Below are positions 31,852 through 40,314 of a DNA stretch of 64,000 nt, piece after piece. The notes beneath the pieces are model-generated. The model saw nothing but the letters and a program-made list of their open reading frames with translations, had not been told where the DNA came from and made no database searches. The stretch lies in NCBI RefSeq assembly GCF_965222285.1, contig NZ_OZ244942.1, forward strand, positions 2,108,001-2,172,000, written 5' to 3'. Numbering within the stretch: position 1 is the stretch's first letter; each line of letters opens with the position of its first letter. The DNA comes from Tepidicaulis sp002389665. Its GTDB lineage: Bacteria; Pseudomonadota; Alphaproteobacteria; Parvibaculales; Parvibaculaceae. The position numbers and the translations under genes were made by a program.

Positions 31852-32880
31852 TCAGGCGACGCCGAGCTTCTTCTGCAGGCTCGTCGACGACGTCGTGTAC
31901 TGGAACGTGATCTTGGCATCCGGATTGATGTGCTTGAAGGCGGCCTGCGCCATCAAAGCAGCTTCATGGAAGCCGGAAAGGATCAGTTTCAGCTTGCCCG
32001 GATACCAGTTGATATCACCGATGGCATAGATGCCGGGCTCGTTGGTGGCGAATTTCTCCGTATCCACCGGGATCAGGTTCTCATGCAGGTTGAGCCCCCA
32101 ATTGGCGATGGGGCCGAGCTTCATGGTGAGCCCGAAGAAGGGCAGCAACGTGTCGCATTCGACATTGAACTCGCCGTCCGCGCCCTTCACCGTCACCCCT
32201 TCCAGCTGCCCGTTGGCGCCGTGAAGCTGGGTGATCTGGCCGAGATGGAACTGCATCTTCTGCTCGTCCACCAGCGCACGCATCTTGTTCACCGAATCCG
32301 GTGCGGCGCGGAAGCCGTCGCGGCGGTGAATGAGCTGCATGGAATTGGCGAGCGGCTGCAGGTTAATCGTCCAGTCGAGCGCGCTGTCGCCGCCGCCGGA
32401 GATCAAGATGTTTTTACCGCGGAAGTTTTCCATCTTTTTGACGGCATAGAAGACGGACGTGCCTTCATATTCTTCGATGCCCGGGATCGGCGGTTTCTTC
32501 GGCTGGAAGCTGCCCCCGCCCGCGGCGATGACGACGACCGGCGCTTCGAAGACGAGGCCGCCATCGGTCTTTAGACGCCAATGACCTTCCCCGGTCTTCT
32601 CCATGCTCTCGACCATCTCATTATAGTGATAGGTCGGATCGAAGGGGGCGGCCTGCTCCATCAGCCGGTCCGTCAGCTCCTGGCCGGACACTTGCGGCAG
32701 GCCGGGAATGTCGTAGATCGGCTTTTCAGGATAAAGCTCGGCGCATTGCCCGCCCGGCTTGTCGAGAATATCGATAAGGTGCGCCTTCAGGTCCAAAAGG
32801 CCCAACTCAAACACCGCGAAAAGCCCCACAGGGCCTGCGCCGATGATGACAACGTCCGTCTTGATCGTTTCCTGGGTCAT
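31852..32880 (-). CDS. Ferredoxin-NADP reductase, thioredoxin-reductase-like
   Basis: 342 residues. The FAD motif is VVIIGAGPVGLFAVFELGL at the N-terminus and the NADPH motif NILISGGGDSALDW in the middle. A C-terminal TFQYTTSSTSLQKKLGVA tail is typical of the TrxR-like FNR class. There is no CxxC redox pair, unlike thioredoxin reductase, which supports FNR. The ATG at 32880 (MTQETIKTDVV) is the best start; the region upstream is promoter. It should reduce the ferredoxin encoded just behind it. Confidence 0.9.
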   Translation of the reverse strand: MTQETIKTDVVIIGAGPVGLFAVFELGLLDLKAHLIDILDKPGGQCAELYPEKPIYDIPGLPQVSGQELTDRLMEQAAPFDPTYHYNEMVESMEKTGEGHWRLKTDGGLVFEAPVVVIAAGGGSFQPKKPPIPGIEEYEGTSVFYAVKKMENFRGKNILISGGGDSALDWTINLQPLANSMQLIHRRDGFRAAPDSVNKMRALVDEQKMQFHLGQITQLHGANGQLEGVTVKGADGEFNVECDTLLPFFGLTMKLGPIANWGLNLHENLIPVDTEKFATNEPGIYAIGDINWYPGKLKLILSGFHEAALMAQAAFKHINPDAKITFQYTTSSTSLQKKLGVA

Positions 32881-32984
32881 AAAATGCCGTCCATCTGTGT
32901 CGCACCCGGCGCCCAATTAGCAAGGCTGGCCCGTGAGGTAAAGAACAAACTCCTGTTGTAATAATCATTCAAATTCAAAATTCA

Positions 32985-33009
32985 AGTGTGAAAATGAATA
33001 ATTCACACT
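32985..33009. promoter_or_regulatory. Palindrome AGTGTGAA-N9-TTCACACT
   Basis: A perfect 8-bp inverted repeat with a 9-base A/T-rich spacer lies in the divergent region between the ferredoxin reductase and the chorismate mutase gene. The region is unusually A/T-rich for this genome. It looks like an operator for a dimeric regulator; the regulator is unknown. Confidence 0.45.
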
Positions 33010-33170
33010 ATTAACTTGTTTATTTAGGATATCTTTGACCGCCCTTTCCGCCGCCCGGCGCATCTGCCACACCGGGTTTGCGGTGATTTCAGGGTGACTT
33101 TCCCGGCGCGATGCCTATCTTCCCCCTAGATAGACCGATTTGCCCCCCGATTGACCCCAAGGAGGACCCG

Positions 33171-33470
33171 GTGGCCGTTCACTGCGAAACCATGTCCGAT
33201 GTACGCCGTGAAATCGACCGGCTCGACCGCGAGCTGGTGAAACTGCTGGCCGAGCGGCAGGGCTATATCGAGCAGGCTGGCCGCATCAAAGGCCAGCGCA
33301 GCGCTGTGCGCGACCAGGCCCGCATCGAGGACGTGGTGCAAAAAGTCCTGGCCGAGGCCGAAAAAGCCGGCCTCTCCGGCGCCATCGCCGAACCCCTCTG
33401 GCGGCTCCTCATCGAAAAGAGCATCGAGCACGAATACGAAGTCTTCGATAAGAAGGCGGCGGCTGAGTAA
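33171..33470 (+). CDS. Chorismate mutase, AroQ class
   Basis: 99 residues. The AroQ helical fold is seen in SDVRREIDRLDRELVKLLAERQGYIEQAGRIKG, with the conserved R and K and ALSEAI-type end. GTG at 33171 is chosen because AAGGAGG lies 5 bases before it; the upstream ATG at 33111 in the same frame has no such site. It makes prephenate from chorismate for phenylalanine and tyrosine. It converges with the neuA gene, whose stop is 3 bases away. Confidence 0.85.
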   Translation: MAVHCETMSDVRREIDRLDRELVKLLAERQGYIEQAGRIKGQRSAVRDQARIEDVVQKVLAEAEKAGLSGAIAEPLWRLLIEKSIEHEYEVFDKKAAAE

Positions 33471-33473
33471 AAC

Positions 33474-34163
33474 TCAGCGGCGCCCCATCAAAAATACCGC
33501 AAACTCGAAATCGAGCGGTGTGTCGATATCGACGGAACGCTCCTCGGGCATTTCATATAGTCTTGTGCCCGGCTTAAAGAGCTTCATATCGGCGGTAAGT
33601 ACTTCCCGACGCCAAACATAGACAGAGCCGTTCATATCGAAAGTGCGCGGCGCATCCTGGCGGCGGATAATTGGCGGATCGGTCGGTTTGGAAAGGCCGA
33701 CACTGCCGTCCGCCCGCTCTTCCACCAGATTGAAATAGGGCGAGCATTTGGCCGGCAATCCGGTGATAACATTGGGCGCGCCGCTTTCCTCCAGAAGCGC
33801 GACAGCGCCTCGAATATCCGAAGGCTCGCGCAAAGGCGAAGTCGGCTGTAGGTCCACAACCACATCGAACCGGCCCTCACGCTTTTCCACGTCCTCCACA
33901 CAGTGAAGAATGGCCGGAAGCTTGGGCGCCGTGTCGCTCGCAAGTTCTGCCGGGCGCACAATCAGTTCATGGGCCCCCGCCTCTTCAGCAGCGCGCAAAA
34001 TCTCGTCATCGTCGCTTGAAACGGCCACCCTCTCGAAAAGCCCGCTGGCTAGCGCTTGGGCGATGGAATGCGCAATCAGCGGCTTGCCGCCAATGAAGCG
34101 GATATTCTTGCCCGGCACGCCCTTCGAGCCGCCCCGCGCCAGAATGGTGCAGATCCGCCTCAC
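33474..34163 (-). CDS. CMP-nonulosonate cytidylyltransferase (NeuA/LegF)
   Basis: 229 residues. The N-terminus ILARGGSKGVPGKNIRFIGGKPLIAHSI is the CTP-binding motif of CMP-sialic acid synthetases. SDDDEI, DLQPTSPLREPSDI and DIDTPLDFEFA are further family blocks. It activates a nonulosonic acid as its CMP form for glycosyltransferases. The GTG start overlaps the stop of the upstream gene (GTGA). It is the last gene of the eight-gene operon. Which sugar (legionaminic, pseudaminic, sialic) cannot be read from this protein alone; LegC, PtmE and NeuC/LegG around it favour a legionaminic-type sugar. Confidence 0.88.
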   Translation of the reverse strand: MRRICTILARGGSKGVPGKNIRFIGGKPLIAHSIAQALASGLFERVAVSSDDDEILRAAEEAGAHELIVRPAELASDTAPKLPAILHCVEDVEKREGRFDVVVDLQPTSPLREPSDIRGAVALLEESGAPNVITGLPAKCSPYFNLVEERADGSVGLSKPTDPPIIRRQDAPRTFDMNGSVYVWRREVLTADMKLFKPGTRLYEMPEERSVDIDTPLDFEFAVFLMGRR

Positions 34164-35239
34164 AGCACCTTGCCTTTCATAGCGCCATCCTTACCGAAGA
34201 CCGCACCATATTCTTCCTGGGCTTTGTCGAGATCTTCAAAGCGGCCGATATCGATCCAGTATTCATGGATCGGGAACGCGGCGGCAAGACCGCCGTCTTT
34301 GATCAGCGCTTCGAAAAGTTCGGGCATGTCGTACATTTCATCTTCCGGCACATAAGAAAGAACCGAAGGCGAAAGCGCATAAATACCGCCATTGACGAAA
34401 TAGCTTTGCACCGGTTTTTCCACAATGCCGGTGATGCGGTGCCCACGTGTGTCGATCACCCCGTAAGGCACTTGCAGGCGGTAATCGCGCACGCCCATCG
34501 TGGCATCGGCCTCCTGTTCTTTATGAAAATCGACCAAGCGGCGGAAATCGATATCCGTCATGAGGTCTGCATTCATGACAAGGAAAGGTTCCACCGGGCG
34601 CTCAGGGAGAAGATGCAATGCGCCCGCCGTGCCAAGGCGCTTGTTTTCTTCGAGATACGTAATCTCGACGCCCCATTTCGACCCGTCCTTGAAATAGTCC
34701 TCCACTTTTTCCGATTGGTAATTGACGGAGAGGAAGAGCCGTTTGAAGCCTTGTTCGGCAAGGCGCTCGATAATGCCTTCCAGCACGGGCTTCCCGCCGA
34801 CGGGAATGAGCGGCTTCGGCAGGTCCTCGGTCAAGGGCCGCAGCCGTGTGCCGAGCCCGCCCGCCATGATCACTACCCAATTGCCGCTGTCCTGCTGACG
34901 CATGAGCTGGCTGAGCGTCTCAAGCCCGACGATATGCCCGCCATCATCCACCACCGGCACTTGCGCGATGTTGAACTGCTTCATCCATTTAAGAACGGTC
35001 GCCCGGTCGATCTCCGGCCCGGCGGTGATGGGGTTTTCCTTCATCGCCTTGGTAACGGGTGCCTCCATCCCTTCCCCGCGCAAAAGCGCACGGCGAATAT
35101 CGCCGTCCGTGATCGTGCCTTTAAGATGCGTTTCCCCATCCACGACAAGCACGATCTGCAGGGCGCTTCGATCGAGCGAGGCAATCGCCTCACGGATCGT
35201 GGCGCTTTCAGGCAATGCGGCTTTTTTCCAATCGGCCAT
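34160..35239 (-). CDS. CBS-domain sugar nucleotidyltransferase, PtmE type
   Basis: 359 residues. Residues about 1-115 are two CBS domains (ALQIVLVVDGETHLKGTITDGDIRRALLRG; NIAQVPVVDDGGHIVGL). Residues about 125-350 are a nucleotidyltransferase: VVIMAGGLGTRLRPLTEDLPKPLIPVGGKPVLE, with EENKRLGTAGAL and PFLVMNADLMTD. This fusion matches PtmE of Campylobacter, which makes GDP-GlcN for the legionaminic acid route. GAGGGGA lies before the ATG, 6 bases from the neuB stop. Its presence is a marker for the GDP-sugar (legionaminic) rather than the UDP (bacillosamine) route. Confidence 0.8.
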   Translation of the reverse strand: MADWKKAALPESATIREAIASLDRSALQIVLVVDGETHLKGTITDGDIRRALLRGEGMEAPVTKAMKENPITAGPEIDRATVLKWMKQFNIAQVPVVDDGGHIVGLETLSQLMRQQDSGNWVVIMAGGLGTRLRPLTEDLPKPLIPVGGKPVLEGIIERLAEQGFKRLFLSVNYQSEKVEDYFKDGSKWGVEITYLEENKRLGTAGALHLLPERPVEPFLVMNADLMTDIDFRRLVDFHKEQEADATMGVRDYRLQVPYGVIDTRGHRITGIVEKPVQSYFVNGGIYALSPSVLSYVPEDEMYDMPELFEALIKDGGLAAAFPIHEYWIDIGRFEDLDKAQEEYGAVFGKDGAMKGKVL

Positions 35240-35245
35240 TTCCCC

Positions 35246-36325
35246 TCACAGCCCAATAAGCTCGTCCGGCGCAAAAGCGCGCGGCGCCGGTTTGCCGAGT
35301 AGCGACCAGAATGCAAGCGGCGACAACCCCGTGCCCGGCCGCTTCACCGTCAGATTGTCTTCTGTAAAAAGCTCACCTTCCGCAATGGGCCGCGCCGCCA
35401 CAAGGCTTTTGCGCCCTATAGGAATATTCGCTTCCTCGCTCGGGCGCGGCGCCTTAACCCCATTTCCCAAGGCTGTCGAAATACGTCGCACCGACTTTAC
35501 CAACGCCGACAGCTCTCCAGGCTCTAGTGAGGCCTTATGGTCCGGCCCAGGCAGTCCGCGATCCAGAGTAAAATGTTTTTCTATCATGGATGCGCCCACC
35601 GCAACGGATGCAATGGGAATATCGACACCAGTACTGTGGTCTGAAAACCCTACAGCTAGCCCAAAAACGTCTCTCAACGTACCGATCGCAGCAAGGTTGA
35701 TATCTTCATCCGGGGTAGGATAAGCGCTCGTACAATGAAGCAGTGTCACATGACGGCTAAGCGCCGCCTGACCTTCCGCGCTTTCAAATGCAGTCTTGAA
35801 TGCATCAGTTTCCGGCGGGCTACCGTTCCTTGTGTAGCCGAAAGCAAGAACCTCCAATGCCGCGCGCACCTCTTGCAGCGCGCTCATACCCGTTGAAAGA
35901 ATAACGTCGCAACCCGTCTCCGCAAGGGCAAGCAGGAGTGGTGCATTGGTTAACTCGCCGGAACCAACTTTCAGCCGTTTCAACTGCAGATCTTCAGCAA
36001 GAAGTTTCAAACTTGGTAAATCGAACGGCGTTGAAAGAAATTCGATGTCTCGTTCAACACAGCGGGCGATCAATGCTTCATGCGCCTTCTTATCCAATTC
36101 CAGCGCTTTGAGCATTTCATACTGACTTTGCCTCGCCCCCGTCTCCTGTATCTGATAGGCCGCTTTAGGTGCAGATTTGGTCGCAATCGCGTCAGCGCTA
36201 AATGTTTGAAACTTAACGACATCCGCCCCAGCCGCTGCAGCCACATCCACCATCTCAAGTGCACGCGCCAACGAGCCATTATGATTGACCCCGGCTTCGG
36301 CAATAAAGGTTACATGCGGGCTCAT
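35246..36325 (-). CDS. Nonulosonic acid synthase NeuB/LegI
   Basis: 359 residues. NeuB-family synthases condense a hexose with phosphoenolpyruvate. The TIM barrel begins FIAEAGVNHNGSLARALEMVDVAAAAGADVVKFQTF and includes VGSGELTNAPLLLALAETG, then LLHCTSAYPTPDEDINLAAI and GFSDHSTG, all standard. The C-terminal SAF (antifreeze-like) domain is present (IGRKSLVAARPIAEGELFTEDNLTVKRPGTGLSP). The ATG overlaps the stop of the PIG-L gene. Codon use in this gene and the next two is more A/T-rich than around, a possible sign of transfer. Confidence 0.92.
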   Translation of the reverse strand: MSPHVTFIAEAGVNHNGSLARALEMVDVAAAAGADVVKFQTFSADAIATKSAPKAAYQIQETGARQSQYEMLKALELDKKAHEALIARCVERDIEFLSTPFDLPSLKLLAEDLQLKRLKVGSGELTNAPLLLALAETGCDVILSTGMSALQEVRAALEVLAFGYTRNGSPPETDAFKTAFESAEGQAALSRHVTLLHCTSAYPTPDEDINLAAIGTLRDVFGLAVGFSDHSTGVDIPIASVAVGASMIEKHFTLDRGLPGPDHKASLEPGELSALVKSVRRISTALGNGVKAPRPSEEANIPIGRKSLVAARPIAEGELFTEDNLTVKRPGTGLSPLAFWSLLGKPAPRAFAPDELIGL

Positions 36326-36990
36326 GAGCGGATCTCCTTCACCAGCATGAAGGCCTCTGCAGCCATAAATCCTGCTTCTGCCCCGCGAACCAGTGCCTTA
36401 GCGCGGATCACCTCTTCGCTGCGGGGGAAAGGCGGCACACCTGTTTCCCCCTTGAACATGTTCATCGCCGCAATCTTGCCGTCCATCTGAGTAGTAACAT
36501 CCTCATAGACATTAGCGAGAAACTGCGGCCCGCCAGGCTTTGGAGAAATATCCGTCTCCGACAGCGCTTCGTAACAAAGGATGCGTTTTACAGACGCAGC
36601 ACGGAACCATTTGGAGCAGGCCATCACTGCATCAAAAGCCACCTTATGATCAGAATGCGCATCGCCAGGGAAAGGCAGATAAAGAGTGTCAGGACCGAGT
36701 TCGCCGATGATCTGCGCAATCTTCCCAATCATCTCTCCAATCGGGACCTGCTCAAGCGCCGCCGTTCTGTATCCAAGCCGGTGCACGCTCGCAAAACCAT
36801 AATGCGCAGAAATAGCCTCGACTTCCTTTTGCCGCGCGGCAATACGTGCCTCTGAATAGCCAAGCGCTTTATCCATCTCCGAGAAGATTAACCAGTGAAC
36901 AGGTACGCCCGCTGCGCGTGCCTTCAAAAGCGTACCACCGCAACCGATGGTCTCATCATCCGGGTGAGGTGCTGCTACAAGAATGCTCAA
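36322..36990 (-). CDS. PIG-L/LmbE-type deacetylase
   Basis: 222 residues. The zinc motif is AAPHPDDETIGCGGT (HPDDE, residues 9-13) and the third ligand region is DAHSDHK. Such enzymes remove N-acetyl groups from sugars. A TTG start overlaps the neuC stop (TTGA). It is unusual within a legionaminic operon and, together with the acetyltransferase-like gene, suggests exchange of the N-acyl group on the sugar or a precursor. Its exact step is inferred from context only. Confidence 0.85.
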   Translation of the reverse strand: MSILVAAPHPDDETIGCGGTLLKARAAGVPVHWLIFSEMDKALGYSEARIAARQKEVEAISAHYGFASVHRLGYRTAALEQVPIGEMIGKIAQIIGELGPDTLYLPFPGDAHSDHKVAFDAVMACSKWFRAASVKRILCYEALSETDISPKPGGPQFLANVYEDVTTQMDGKIAAMNMFKGETGVPPFPRSEEVIRAKALVRGAEAGFMAAEAFMLVKEIRS

Positions 36991-38159
36991 AACGTGTTCC
37001 TCTTGGAAAGAAGCCGAACCTTGTCCGTCTCACGCGCCAGCACAGCCGCAATTTTCTCGCCCGCATACCCGTCGCCATATGGGTTGGCCGCTGCCTTTAC
37101 TTTCGCGCGGTAATTCTCATCAAATACTGCGCGCTTCAATGCAGTGGAGATTTCCGGAACCTCATATCCCGTGAATGTAACGTTGCCGCCATGCTCCCGC
37201 CCCCGCTGACGCGAGCCAACATTCACCACTGGCAAGCCCAAAAACGGCGCTTCGATGATCCCAGAACTCGAATTACCGGCAAGCACACTGGCATGCCGCA
37301 TAAGATTGACGAAAAGGTAACGCTGCAAATTGTGATAAGCATGAAATTGCGCGTAACGTGACGCATAATCCGCAATCGCCTCGCGCACCGCCAAATTACC
37401 GGCGTCCGAATTGGGTGCGCTGACAAAAACGGGAATATCAAGCTCTACCATCGCCTCAAGCGTTGCCCGCATTTGCGCACCGGCCTTGTCCATTTCCGGC
37501 AAAATGGGATGTTGGATAAGAATGGCAAACGGCCCATCCAGCGCCACACCCATTTTTTGGCCAAGCTCATCACGGCCCAACAAAGGCTCTTTCCGAAGCC
37601 TGTCAAGACCCGGCGCACCTACGTTATGCACCCGCCATGTTTCTTCCCCGAATTTTACAATACGCTCAGCGCTGCCCGGCGAGGCCGCCATATGAAGATG
37701 CGCCAGTTTCGTTACCGCATGACGCACCGCATTATCGACATTGAAATCATCTGCCGTGTCCCCGCCCGCTATATGGACAACTGGAACATTCATGTAAGCG
37801 CCCGTCATTGCAGTGGTGATGGCTTCTTCCCTGTCTCCTACAACGACGAGAAAATCCGGAGCGCGGTTCTGTACAAGATCGACAAGCCCGGAAAGCTGAA
37901 TGGCAGCGGACTTCACCCGCGCACCGGCACTATCCGAAGCAAGAAGATTTTCAATACGCCCAGCAATAGGAAAACCATCTGCCTCTACCTCTCGCGCCGT
38001 GAGCCCGAATTGCGGCGCTAGATGGCTACCCGTCACCGCAATGGCCGGGATAAGCGTTTGCGACGCCGCCACGGCCTCAATGACCGGGAAAAGAATATCA
38101 TATTCCGCCCGCGACCCGGTAACGAACAACACGTCGCGACGTGAGGCGTCAGAAGACAT
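36987..38159 (-). CDS. Hydrolysing UDP-sugar 2-epimerase NeuC/LegG
   Basis: 390 residues. N-terminus VLFVTGSRAEYDILFPVIEAV, then FLVVVGDREEAITTAMTGAYMNVPVVHIAGGDT and AGNSSSGIIEAPFLGLPVVNVGSRQRGRE are family blocks of NeuC-type hydrolysing 2-epimerases. It gives the free mannosamine-type sugar that NeuB condenses. The ATG overlaps the upstream stop by 11 bases. LegG and NeuC differ in substrate; the neighbouring LegC and PtmE genes suggest the LegG role. Confidence 0.9.
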   Translation of the reverse strand: MSSDASRRDVLFVTGSRAEYDILFPVIEAVAASQTLIPAIAVTGSHLAPQFGLTAREVEADGFPIAGRIENLLASDSAGARVKSAAIQLSGLVDLVQNRAPDFLVVVGDREEAITTAMTGAYMNVPVVHIAGGDTADDFNVDNAVRHAVTKLAHLHMAASPGSAERIVKFGEETWRVHNVGAPGLDRLRKEPLLGRDELGQKMGVALDGPFAILIQHPILPEMDKAGAQMRATLEAMVELDIPVFVSAPNSDAGNLAVREAIADYASRYAQFHAYHNLQRYLFVNLMRHASVLAGNSSSGIIEAPFLGLPVVNVGSRQRGREHGGNVTFTGYEVPEISTALKRAVFDENYRAKVKAAANPYGDGYAGEKIAAVLARETDKVRLLSKRNTF

Positions 38160-39060
38160 CGGACATCCCCATCGTCACATGCCAGCGTTCCGGTTTAAAA
38201 AGATCTTCTGCGCCGGCCAGCGACCGTCCGCCCATATACGTGACCGGCGCGCCGGGCACGAAACCTAGTTTTTCCAGTGCGCCGAACCGCGGATCAAAAA
38301 CCGGCATCCATGTGTTGAACGCCGTCACGCCTTCTTCCCGGGCCCGGACACCGAACGCCGATATGAGTCCGGCAGCCGCATCACCCGAACCAGCGTAATC
38401 CACGATATCCATCTCTTCACCGAAACGTTTGACGACAATATAGGCAGCATCATTTTTGGATTTGAAGAAACGGTAGTCGTGCTCCGGCTCCTGCTCGAAG
38501 CGCCAACTCAGAAATGCAGCACTTCGCCGAAGCGTAACTCCTGCATCGTGCGATGCGCATGCAATCTCCTCCGCCAAGCGCACTTCAACCGCCTCAGCGC
38601 TTTTCTCAAGCCGCGCAGTGCCTAACTCAAGCCGCATCATGGGGACGGGTGCAAGGTCTTGCCACCCGAGATCCCGTGCAAAAATGCGGTGACTTTGTAC
38701 GTTGGGAAAGCCGAAAACCAATTCATAGCCTTCTTCCGCTAGCCGTGCGTAAAGTCGTCCGGCAAGTTTGGGAAAAAGCCCAAGCCCTCGATAATCGGGA
38801 TGGGTCATTGTCGTCATGGAAAGCGCAGCTTTGATTGGTTTTCCATCCAACTCAAGCTCGACTGGCGAAACCGCGTAATGCGCAGCAAGCGTGTCACCCT
38901 CCCAGGCAAGTTCGATTGCAGGTCCACCCACCGGATTATCCTGATAACGCCAACGCCAATAATCCGTCCCCATCGCGTGCCCAAAAGAAGTTTCGAACAG
39001 ACGCAGGATTGCGCCCTCATCACCCGGGGAAAATCTGCGGATGTCGAGATGCTCAACCAT
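38149..39060 (-). CDS. GNAT-family acyltransferase
   Basis: 303 residues. The N-terminal half carries a GNAT domain: LDIRRFSPGDEGAILRLFE at the start and MTHPDYRGLGLFPKLAGRLYARLAEEGYELVFGFPN as the acyl-CoA loop (R/Q-x-x-G-x-G/A). The C-terminal half repeats a second, weaker GNAT-like fold. In the operon it takes the place expected for the N-acyltransferase LegH, which in Campylobacter has a left-handed beta-helix fold, so it may be a non-homologous replacement. GAGGA lies before the ATG. Confidence 0.7.
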   Translation of the reverse strand: MVEHLDIRRFSPGDEGAILRLFETSFGHAMGTDYWRWRYQDNPVGGPAIELAWEGDTLAAHYAVSPVELELDGKPIKAALSMTTMTHPDYRGLGLFPKLAGRLYARLAEEGYELVFGFPNVQSHRIFARDLGWQDLAPVPMMRLELGTARLEKSAEAVEVRLAEEIACASHDAGVTLRRSAAFLSWRFEQEPEHDYRFFKSKNDAAYIVVKRFGEEMDIVDYAGSGDAAAGLISAFGVRAREEGVTAFNTWMPVFDPRFGALEKLGFVPGAPVTYMGGRSLAGAEDLFKPERWHVTMGMSDVF

Positions 39061-39084
39061 CTTCAGTCCTCACACGCCGCTCAT

Positions 39085-40305
39085 TCATATCGCCTCCCCA
39101 AGCTCCACGCTGGAGGGAATGTTGATCAAGCACGCTTCAAGGGCCCGCGCTGCAGGCAGATCCATGGAAGGACAGCTTGTATACATAGGAAGGTCCGGCA
39201 TAAGCGTCCAAAGCGGCCGGGTCATCAGACCCGCATCGTTCGTTGCATCGAGAACGGCGTTCCGGGTCTCCATATCCGGGGTATCGAGAAGCAGACAATT
39301 GAGCCAGTTATTGGACCGGGCAAAAGAAGGCGGACGGTAAAAGGAAACACCTTTTACCCCGGAAAACTCCTCCATATAGCGATCTGCAAGACGTGCCTTT
39401 GCTTGCAAAAAATCATCGAGCTGTTCCAGCTGCGCGCACCCCATTGCGGCATTCAAGTTAGGCAGGCGGTAATTGTAACCCGTCTCATCATGATTGAAGG
39501 CCCATTTATGAGAAACCTTGGCCGTGGTCGTCAGGTGCTTTGCATGACGGGCAAGCTCGGCATCATCTGTCAGGATAGCGCCGCCGCCGCCTGTGGTGAT
39601 AATCTTGTTACCGTTGAAACTCACCGCTGCCACAAGCCCGAGCGAACCGCATGGTTGGCCTTTGTAAAAACTGCCAAGCGACTCGGCGGCATCCTCCACG
39701 ATCGGCAGGTTCCACTGCGCACCGATCTCTGCAAGCGCTTCCATATCGACGGGATGACCGAATGTGTGCATGGGAACAATCGCGGTAATGCGCCGGCCAG
39801 TCAGCCGGTTAAGCGTGCCATCTCCGGTCACTTCGGCGATATCTTTAAGATATGCGCCCAGTTTTTCAGGGTCGAGCCCAAGCGTGAGCGTGGAACTGTC
39901 GGCAAAGTGCGGCACGGCGCCGAGATAAGAGACGGCGTTCGCCGTCGCCACGAAAGTCGCGGCAGGAATGATGACCTCATCTACGGCTTGAACGCCCGCC
40001 AGCCGAAGCGAGACCTGCAAAGCAGCGGTACCGTTTACGACAGCTACCGCATGCGCCACCCCGCACCGCTCAGCCAGCATCTCCTCGAACCGGTCCACAT
40101 AAGATCCGACGGAAGACACCCATCCAGCATCAAGACAGTCTTTTACGTAAGTCCATTCAGCGCCGGCTATGCGCGGAGCATGCAACGGCACAAAACCGCT
40201 TTCGGCGCCTCGCCCTATCGCCGATCGCAGCGCGGCAACAACCGCGCCGGCATCGACACCGCGCTTGTTATCAGCCATGCCGGAAACGTCCACGGTGAGC
40301 GCCAT
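39085..40305 (-). CDS. legC: LegC-type sugar aminotransferase
   Basis: 406 residues, DegT/DnrJ/EryC1 class. Marks: FVPLHAPRIAGAEWTYVKDCLDAGWVSSVGSYVDRFE, then VNGTAALQVSLRLAGV, the PLP region VEDAAESLGS and the Schiff-base lysine in SFNGNKIITTGGGGAIL. LegC adds the amino group to the 4-keto sugar of the legionaminic route. MHTFGHPVDMEAL is characteristic of the group. A strong AAGGAGG precedes the ATG, 9 bases after the stop of the SDR gene. Confidence 0.88.
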   Translation of the reverse strand: MALTVDVSGMADNKRGVDAGAVVAALRSAIGRGAESGFVPLHAPRIAGAEWTYVKDCLDAGWVSSVGSYVDRFEEMLAERCGVAHAVAVVNGTAALQVSLRLAGVQAVDEVIIPAATFVATANAVSYLGAVPHFADSSTLTLGLDPEKLGAYLKDIAEVTGDGTLNRLTGRRITAIVPMHTFGHPVDMEALAEIGAQWNLPIVEDAAESLGSFYKGQPCGSLGLVAAVSFNGNKIITTGGGGAILTDDAELARHAKHLTTTAKVSHKWAFNHDETGYNYRLPNLNAAMGCAQLEQLDDFLQAKARLADRYMEEFSGVKGVSFYRPPSFARSNNWLNCLLLDTPDMETRNAVLDATNDAGLMTRPLWTLMPDLPMYTSCPSMDLPAARALEACLINIPSSVELGEAI

Positions 40306-40314
40306 TGCGCCTCC

